From: Deltaproteobacteria bacterium
GTDB taxonomy: Bacteria; Desulfobacterota; Deferrimicrobia; Deferrimicrobiales; Deferrimicrobiaceae
DNA length: 11,093 nt
NCBI GenBank assembly: GCA_017889845.1
Contig: JAGGAJ010000046.1
Location: 1 to 11,093, forward strand
Reading direction: 5' to 3'
Shown one piece after another: positions 6,954 to 11,093 of the stretch. The position numbers and the translations under genes are program-made. The notes below the pieces were generated by a model. It did not search any database. It had not been told where the DNA came from and worked only from the letters and a program-made list of their open reading frames with translations. Each line of letters starts with the position of its first letter. The first letter of the stretch is position 1.

Positions 6954-8698
6954 CCGTCCCGGCGGAACATGGACTCGAGGCGGGCGCGGGGGATGCGGAT
7001 CCAGGCGGGACGGCCGTGGGGACAGCTGTGGGCCGCCACCGCACGGTCCAGCTCGGCGAGCAGCAGGCGCGCCCGGTCGGTCGACAGCCGGTCGCCCCCC
7101 CGCACCGATGCGTGGCACGCCATCCGCCACAGCTCCCGGTCCGCGTCGAAGACGTCCTTGGGAAGGGTCTCCTGGGCGCGAAGGAACTCACACAGCTCCT
7201 CCCACCATCGCCTCGCGTCGAAGGTCCCCAGCGCCGCCGGACCGCCGGTCAGCCGCAGCCCCCCCTCTCCCTCCAACTCGAAGAGGAACCCCGCGCGGGA
7301 AAGGAACGCCTCCACCGCGGGCCGCTCGTCGCGCAGCACCCCCGGCAGGTCGACCGCCTCGGGGTGGAGCCACCGCTGGACCGGTGCGTTCCCGCCCAGG
7401 TACCTGTCTTTCAGGCGCGAGAACACGATCCGCTCGTCCGCCGCGTGCTGGTCCACCAGCACAAGACCGTCGGCGCCGTCGCAGACCAGGTACGTCCCCA
7501 TCACCTGCCCCACGGGGACGAGGGAGGAGAAGAACCGCTCGCCCGGACCTTCCGTCCCCGGGGGCTCCCACGGAAGGGGAACGGCGGACGGCGGCGGCGC
7601 GGGACCGCCGACGACCCCCGTCAGGCTCATGTCGGGCGGCGCGGCGCCGGGTCGCCCCCCCCGCGGCGCGGCGCGCGGCTCCCACCGGTACGCGGGGAAC
7701 CCGGTCGGAGCCGGCGTCTCCCCCAGCGCCTGCCCGATGGCGTGCCGCACCAGTTCGTTCAGGTCCCGGGGGTAGCGGAAACGCACCTCCGTCTTCGCGG
7801 GGTGGACGTTCACGTCCGCCTCCGACGGGCTGCAGGTGATGAAGAGGTAGGCCACGGGCAGCCGGTCGGCCGGCAGGATCCCCCGGTACGCCTCCCGCAC
7901 CGCCGCGTACAGCCCGCGGTCGCGGAAACGGCGCCCGTTGACGAAGAACCACAGCCCCGACCCCCCGGCCCGGGAGAGCTGCGGGAGCCCCGCGAAGCCG
8001 AAGACCCGGAAGAAGGCGGAGGAGAGGTCGACGGGAACGAGGTATTGGGCGTCATCCCCCGCGTGGCGCCTCGCGCGGTCCGGCGCGCTCTCCCTGCCCT
8101 CGTAGAGGAACGTCCCCCTGCCGTCCGCGAAACGGAAGGCGACCCCCTCGCCGGGGATGGCTACGCCGTGGAATACCTCCCACAGGTGGGAGAGTTCCGT
8201 CCGCTCGCTTTTCAGGAACTTCCTCCGGGCGGGGACGTTGCCGAACAGTTCCGCCACGGTGACGGTCGTACCCGGGGGCCCCCCGGCGTCCCGGACGGCG
8301 GTCACGACGCCCCCTTCCAGCACGAGCTCCGTGGCGGCCCCCTGCCCCCGGGGCCGGGTGACAAGCCGCAGGCGCGACACGGAGGCGATGGACGGGAGGG
8401 CCTCTCCCCGGAAGCCGAAGCTCGCGATGCGCTCCAGGTCGTCCGCGGAGACGATCTTGCTCGTGGTGTGCCGGCGGATCGCGACCTCCGCCTCCTCGCG
8501 GGTCATCCCGGACCCGTCGTCCGTCACCCGGAGAGTGAACGGGAACGGGCCCGACGCCTCCGCGTCCACGTTCGAGGCGCCGGAGTCGACGGCGTTCTCG
8601 AGCAGCTCCTTCAGGACGGACGCGGGGCGTTCGACCACCTCCCCGGCCGCGATCCGGTTGACCACCTCGTCGGGGAGGGGGCGGACGGTACGGGTCAA
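6950..8698 (-). CDS. mutL: DNA mismatch repair protein MutL (endonuclease-type C-terminus)
   Basis: MutL links mismatch recognition by MutS to strand cleavage and excision. The 582-residue protein has an N-terminal GHKL ATPase domain: IAAGEVVERPASVLKELLEN at 16-35 (Glu31 and Asn35), TDDGSGM at 59-65, RHTTSKI at 76-82, FGFRGEALPSIASV at 94-107 and VNVHPAKTEVRF at 297-308. A proline-rich linker spans about 326-390. The C-terminal domain has DQHAADE at 416-422, ACHASVR at 527-533 and CPHGRP at 559-564, which together mark latent-endonuclease MutLs of bacteria lacking MutH. The usual DQHA-X2-E-X4-E motif here ends in Ser427 instead of Glu. The start is TTG at 8696-8698 with GGGGAG 6 bases upstream (8705-8710); it gives the expected short lead before the ATPase domain. 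The stop overlaps miaA. Confidence 0.95.
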   Translation of the reverse strand: MTRTVRPLPDEVVNRIAAGEVVERPASVLKELLENAVDSGASNVDAEASGPFPFTLRVTDDGSGMTREEAEVAIRRHTTSKIVSADDLERIASFGFRGEALPSIASVSRLRLVTRPRGQGAATELVLEGGVVTAVRDAGGPPGTTVTVAELFGNVPARRKFLKSERTELSHLWEVFHGVAIPGEGVAFRFADGRGTFLYEGRESAPDRARRHAGDDAQYLVPVDLSSAFFRVFGFAGLPQLSRAGGSGLWFFVNGRRFRDRGLYAAVREAYRGILPADRLPVAYLFITCSPSEADVNVHPAKTEVRFRYPRDLNELVRHAIGQALGETPAPTGFPAYRWEPRAAPRGGRPGAAPPDMSLTGVVGGPAPPPSAVPLPWEPPGTEGPGERFFSSLVPVGQVMGTYLVCDGADGLVLVDQHAADERIVFSRLKDRYLGGNAPVQRWLHPEAVDLPGVLRDERPAVEAFLSRAGFLFELEGEGGLRLTGGPAALGTFDARRWWEELCEFLRAQETLPKDVFDADRELWRMACHASVRGGDRLSTDRARLLLAELDRAVAAHSCPHGRPAWIRIPRARLESMFRRDG

Positions 8699-8750
8699 CC
8701 GCTTCTCCCCCGCCCTTCCGGCCCTCCCCTCCGCCGCGAGGCCCCCGGGG
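8699..8750 (-). other. Short GC-only-looking gap between FBPase gene and mutL
   Basis: This 52-base gap is almost entirely G and C. It contains the palindrome CCCCGGGG close to the end of the FBPase gene and a weak 4-bp stem (CCTC/GAGG) but no T-run, so it is not a convincing intrinsic terminator. No -35/-10 pair is visible. The purine-rich part nearest mutL includes the GGGGAG ribosome site at 8705-8710 that supports the TTG start. mutL may therefore be read through from the genes upstream. Confidence 0.5.
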
Positions 8751-9875
8751 TCACGCCGTTACTTCCTCTTTCCTCGACTTGAGAACGCGGAACTTCGCAT
8801 CCATGGCCGACAGGCGCTCCACGATCCCGCCGTACTCCAGCTCGCTGTACGGGAGCATCGCGGGGCCGAAGAACCCCTGCCGCCGGAGATCCTCGGACTT
8901 GGCCGCCGTCTTCGTCCGGACGTAGTCCCAGTACGGGTGCGCGAAGGTGTCGGCGGCTTCCGTGAACTTCCCTTCCTTCACGCAGAAGGCCAGGCACGAC
9001 ACGATCGGCGGCCCGTCGAAGAAGGAGGTCCCCGTGTTCCGCGGGACGGGCATCAGCGCGCCGTGGTGGCTGCCCCGCATGAAGCCGGCGACGAAGTGGC
9101 CGATGGTGAACGGGGCCAGCACCTCGCCCGTGGCGGGGAAGTTTCCCTGCGTCCGGACAAGCATCACCGGGTCGTCCTTCCCGGTGTACTTTCCCGCGAT
9201 GTTGTGGAGGCGGGTGGTGCTCACCACGGCCGCGATCTCCCCCGTCGCGCGGGAGCGCACGGACTCGACGACGAACCGCTCCTGGTCGCGCAGCAGGGCC
9301 GCGATATCATAGAGGTCCTCCGGCGCGGACAGGTCGATCACCCGGTCCCCCTCCGTGTACGCCACGTCCATGATGCGGAAGGTGAACCCCTTCCCAACCT
9401 TCGGCGAGAGGATCAGCCCCGAGGAAACCATCGGGTCGGCGAAGCCGAGGTAGCACGGAAGGTTGTACGCCCCCGGGTCGGTCTTGTCCGCCGCGAAGAG
9501 GAGGAACGGCTCGTTCGGCCGCTCCTCGAACTCCATCTCCGCCACGGCGGGCCCCATCCCCTTCACGTTCCCGGAGAAGGAGTCCTTCAGCAGGTCCTGC
9601 CCGGCGCCGTAGAGGCCCTGGGCCTTCGCCGTCGCGGTCCCCGCGATGAAGGCGTCCCACGCGAGCTTGTGGACCCCCTCGTTTCCCGCGCCCCGGGTGT
9701 GGGACATCAGGATCGCCACGTCGTCCCCCGTGAACCCCACGTACGTGTCGAGGAGCAGCCCTTTCCCCCCGTCCGCGATCCTCGTCCGTACGGTCTCCAC
9801 CAGCCGCGCGCTCGGCTGGATGTGGCCCCCGATGGAGCCGATGTCCGCCTTGATCACCGACAGCGTCACCTTCAT
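8751..9875 (-). CDS. Fructose-1,6-bisphosphate aldolase/phosphatase, archaeal type (type V FBPase)
   Basis: This family makes fructose-6-phosphate from triose phosphates in one active site: aldol condensation to FBP, then dephosphorylation. It renders gluconeogenesis unidirectional. The 374-residue length fits the family. Residues visible in their known contexts: Asp11 in KADIGSIGGH, His18, Asp51-Asp52 in FTGDD, ADKTDPGAYN at 129-138, and IAGKYTGKDDP at 226-236, in which Tyr230 and Lys233 have the Y-x-x-K spacing of the aldolase base and Schiff-base lysine (Tyr229/Lys232 in the Thermoproteus enzyme, from memory). Tyr348 is also kept. The ATG at 9873-9875 follows AAGGAGG (9881-9887) at 5 bases and overlaps the epimerase stop as ATGA. 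It is unrelated to FBPase types I-III. The family is best known from archaea but occurs in some bacteria, often autotrophic or thermophilic. Confidence 0.93.
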   Translation of the reverse strand: MKVTLSVIKADIGSIGGHIQPSARLVETVRTRIADGGKGLLLDTYVGFTGDDVAILMSHTRGAGNEGVHKLAWDAFIAGTATAKAQGLYGAGQDLLKDSFSGNVKGMGPAVAEMEFEERPNEPFLLFAADKTDPGAYNLPCYLGFADPMVSSGLILSPKVGKGFTFRIMDVAYTEGDRVIDLSAPEDLYDIAALLRDQERFVVESVRSRATGEIAAVVSTTRLHNIAGKYTGKDDPVMLVRTQGNFPATGEVLAPFTIGHFVAGFMRGSHHGALMPVPRNTGTSFFDGPPIVSCLAFCVKEGKFTEAADTFAHPYWDYVRTKTAAKSEDLRRQGFFGPAMLPYSELEYGGIVERLSAMDAKFRVLKSRKEEVTA

Positions 9876-10858
9876 GGCACCCTCCTTCCCTGGTCCTCTC
9901 GGATGGTTTCCTCACGCCGGTACCATTCCACGAAACGGTCCACGCCCGCCCCGATGGGGATGCGCGGGTCGTATCCGAACTCGGATCTCGCCCGGGAGAT
10001 GTCCGCGAACGTCACGGGGACGTCCCCGGGCTCCGGGGGGCGGAAGCGCCGGGCGGCGGGCCGCCCGCACGCCTTCTCCAGCAGGCTCACCAGGTCGGCA
10101 AGGGAGATGGTGGCGGACTCCCCCAGGTTGTACACGCGATACCCCGGGGGGGCGCTCATCGAGCCGAGGACCCCGGACACGATGTCGTCTATGTAGGTGT
10201 AGTCCCGGCGCGAGGATCCGTCGCCGTACAGGTCGATTTCCCTCCCTTCGAAAATCCCGCGGGTGAACTTGTGGATCGCCATTTCCGGCCTCTGCCTCGG
10301 ACCGTAGACGGTGAAGAAGCGCAGGGCGACCACGTTCATGCCGTAGAGGTGGCAGTACGTGTGACAGAGCAGTTCCCCCGCCTTCTTCGTCGCCGCGTAG
10401 GGACTTACGGGGCGGTCCACGAAATCGTCCTCCGAGAAGGGGACCTTCGTGTTGCCGCCGTACACCGACGAGGAGGAGGCGAACAGGAACTTCGGGACCG
10501 CGCGCTTCCGCGCCCAGTCCAAGAGGCGGATCGTGCCGAGGACGTTGACGTCCGCGTACCCCGCCGGGTCGGCAACCGAGGGGCGGACCCCCGCCTTCGC
10601 GGCGAGGTGGATCAATGCATCCGGCGGACTCCCCTCCCCCCAACGGGAAAGGGTTGCGGCGTCGCGGATGTCCCCTTCCGTGAAGGAGAAGGCCGGGTGC
10701 GCACGCAGGGCGCGGAGGTTGCGTTCCTTGATCATACGGTCGTAGAAGGGGTCGAAGTTGTCGAGGCCGGCGACCCGGTCCCCCCGGGAGAGGAGCGCCT
10801 CGCATACGTGCGAGCCGATGAAGCCGGCGGCTCCGGTGACGAAAACGGTGAGGGGCAC
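9872..10858 (-). CDS. NAD-dependent nucleotide-sugar epimerase, likely UDP-glucuronate 4-epimerase
   Basis: An extended-SDR epimerase that would interconvert UDP-glucuronate and UDP-galacturonate (or a related UDP-sugar) for surface polysaccharide synthesis in the cytosol. The 328-residue protein shows the NAD-binding GAAGFIGSH at 9-17, LDNFDPFYD at 32-40 (the DNxxxYYD-like block typical of glucuronate epimerases), HLAAKAGVRPS at 84-94, the catalytic Ser in ASSSSVYGG at 127-135, and YAATK at 154-158 supplying Tyr and Lys. RFFTVYGPRQRPEMAIHKF at 180-198 and RRDYTYIDDIV at 217-227 also favour this subgroup over GalE. The start is GTG at 10856-10858, with GGGAGG 6 bases upstream; there is no ATG alternative that keeps the Rossmann motif. 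It is the first minus-strand gene after the divergent gap and overlaps the FBPase gene. The exact substrate is an inference. Confidence 0.88.
   Translation of the reverse strand: MPLTVFVTGAAGFIGSHVCEALLSRGDRVAGLDNFDPFYDRMIKERNLRALRAHPAFSFTEGDIRDAATLSRWGEGSPPDALIHLAAKAGVRPSVADPAGYADVNVLGTIRLLDWARKRAVPKFLFASSSSVYGGNTKVPFSEDDFVDRPVSPYAATKKAGELLCHTYCHLYGMNVVALRFFTVYGPRQRPEMAIHKFTRGIFEGREIDLYGDGSSRRDYTYIDDIVSGVLGSMSAPPGYRVYNLGESATISLADLVSLLEKACGRPAARRFRPPEPGDVPVTFADISRARSEFGYDPRIPIGAGVDRFVEWYRREETIREDQGRRVP
9881..9887 (-). promoter_or_regulatory. Strong ribosome binding site for the FBPase gene, inside the epimerase 3' end
   Basis: AAGGAGG on the minus strand, 5 bases before the ATG at 9873-9875, is the best Shine-Dalgarno match seen in the window. 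It lies within the last codons of the epimerase gene (encoding part of GRRVP), and supports both the ATG start and independent as well as coupled initiation of the FBPase. Confidence 0.75.
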
Positions 10859-10976
10859 GGGGGACCTCCCGGTTGCACGGTGACGTCCACCCCCATACTA
10901 CCCCAAAACGGGGACGTACCTGAAACTACGATGGAACAGGAACACTCCTCCGGCGGAGCGGAAAGGGGGGAATGAC
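10859..10976. other. Divergent intergenic region between epimerase gene and tRNA-Cys promoter
   Basis: No gene is seen here. On the minus strand next to the epimerase start lies its ribosome site GGGAGG (10865-10870). A very weak promoter candidate on the minus strand is TAGTAT (10895-10900) with TTTCAG (10920-10925) at 19 bases spacing; I would not rely on it. A further short palindrome, CTCCGGCGGAG, sits at 10948-10958 without a T-run on either strand. The region probably contains the promoter for the epimerase-FBPase pair. Confidence 0.5.
10883..10917. repeat. Nested inverted repeats upstream of the epimerase gene
   Basis: ACGTCC at 10883-10888 is the reverse complement of GGACGT at 10912-10917, and between them CCCC (10901-10904) and GGGG (10910-10913) form a second 4-bp stem around a 5-base loop. 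Together they could fold in the 5' leader of the epimerase transcript or serve as a dimeric operator. No T-run follows on either strand, so a terminator is unlikely. Function is unknown. Confidence 0.35.
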
Positions 10977-11006
10977 TTGACAGCGGGGAGGGCGCCGGAA
11001 AACAAT
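10977..11006 (+). promoter_or_regulatory. Candidate sigma70-type promoter of tRNA-Cys
   Basis: A perfect -35 hexamer TTGACA (10977-10982) is followed after 18 bases by AACAAT (11001-11006), which matches the -10 consensus at 4 of 6 positions. Initiation would fall near 11013, leaving a leader of only about 3 bases before the mature tRNA 5' end. The perfect -35 placed just upstream of a stable RNA gene supports the call; the -10 is weak. Confidence 0.55.
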
Positions 11007-11015
11007 ATCGTTTAC

Positions 11016-11090
11016 GGCGGCATAGCCAAGCGGTAAGGCAGAGGACTGCAAATCCTTTATCCCCCGGTTCGAATCCGGGTGCCGCCTCCA
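11016..11090 (+). tRNA. tRNA-Cys (anticodon GCA)
   Basis: A complete cloverleaf can be drawn. The acceptor stem GGCGGCA (11016-11022) pairs fully with TGCCGCC (11080-11086). The D stem is GCC/GGC (11025-11027, 11037-11039). The anticodon stem GAGGA/TCCTT encloses the loop CTGCAAA (11046-11052) with anticodon GCA at 11048-11050. A 5-base variable loop precedes the T arm CCCGG-TTCGAAT-CCGGG (11063-11079). Discriminator U73 (11087), a known identity element of tRNA-Cys, and an encoded CCA (11088-11090) complete it. Position 27-43 is a G-U pair. It is the only plus-strand gene in the window. A36-A37-A38 make it a predicted substrate of MiaA. Its terminator would lie beyond the right edge. Confidence 0.97.
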
Positions 11091-11093
11091 TCC

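Noticed and set aside
5080..7839. Plus-strand open frame of about 919 codons opposite accA, miaA and mutL
   Set aside because: It is compositionally biased, without recognisable motifs, and fully shadows conserved genes on the minus strand.
8741..8750. CCCCGGGG palindrome after the FBPase stop as a possible terminator
   Set aside because: The stem has no loop of workable size and no T-run follows.
8157..10196. Plus-strand open frame of about 679 codons opposite mutL, the FBPase and the epimerase
   Set aside because: It is an antisense shadow of three conserved genes; no ribosome site or family motif was seen.
10948..10958. CTCCGGCGGAG palindrome in the divergent gap as a terminator
   Set aside because: It is a 4-bp stem with a 3-base loop and no T-run on either strand.
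10732..11091. Minus-strand open frame of 119 codons starting with a GFEPG-like peptide
   Set aside because: Its N-terminus is the antisense translation of the tRNA-Cys T arm, a well-known annotation artefact, and its end merges into the epimerase gene in another frame.
1..11093. Search for CRISPR arrays, insertion sequences, phage genes or defence and toxin genes
   Set aside because: No regularly spaced repeats, transposase-like motifs or accessory genes were seen; essentially all sequence is accounted for by conserved core genes.

Overview
The window is a GC-rich (roughly two-thirds G+C by eye) stretch of bacterial chromosome packed with core metabolic genes. Eleven protein genes all lie on the minus strand, and one tRNA-Cys gene lies on the plus strand at the right edge. 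I see no mobile element, CRISPR array, phage gene or toxin-antitoxin gene. The order pheA-aroF-tyrA-aroA-cmk-ispH is one I associate from memory with Geobacter/Desulfuromonadales-type deltaproteobacteria (Desulfobacterota). With the high G+C, the many GTG/TTG starts and an archaeal-type fructose bisphosphatase, I infer a Desulfobacterota-like or neighbouring uncultured lineage; that placement is an inference.

Layout in the direction of transcription (right to left). A GTG-started UDP-sugar 4-epimerase gene (9872-10858) overlaps by 4 bp a type V fructose-1,6-bisphosphate aldolase/phosphatase gene (8751-9875). After a 52-bp gap comes mutL (6950-8698), which overlaps miaA (6033-6953) by 4 bp. 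A 50-bp, unusually AT-rich gap carrying a candidate promoter leads to accA (5008-5982). accA overlaps pheA (3938-5011), followed closely by aroF (2909-3922), tyrA (2049-2903), aroA (775-2052), cmk (107-778) and the first 36 codons of ispH (1-110, cut by the window edge).

How the genes work together: AroF commits carbon to the shikimate pathway, AroA makes its penultimate intermediate EPSP, and PheA and TyrA split chorismate towards phenylalanine and tyrosine. The entry enzyme and the Phe-branch enzyme carry ACT or ACT-like regulatory domains; TyrA does not. AccA (fatty acid synthesis), Cmk (CMP recycling) and IspH (isoprenoids) share the same run of overlapping genes. The FBP aldolase/phosphatase serves gluconeogenesis and the epimerase makes sugar nucleotides for surface polysaccharide. 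MiaA modifies tRNAs with A36-A37-A38, and the tRNA-Cys encoded here has exactly that sequence.

Six of the ten gene junctions are 4-bp stop/start overlaps, so translational coupling is pervasive. No convincing intrinsic terminator was found between the minus-strand genes. I do not see an undescribed system here; the points most worth a second look are the archaeal-type FBPase and its coupling to the epimerase, the altered MutL endonuclease motif, and the accA-aromatic supercluster with its candidate promoter.
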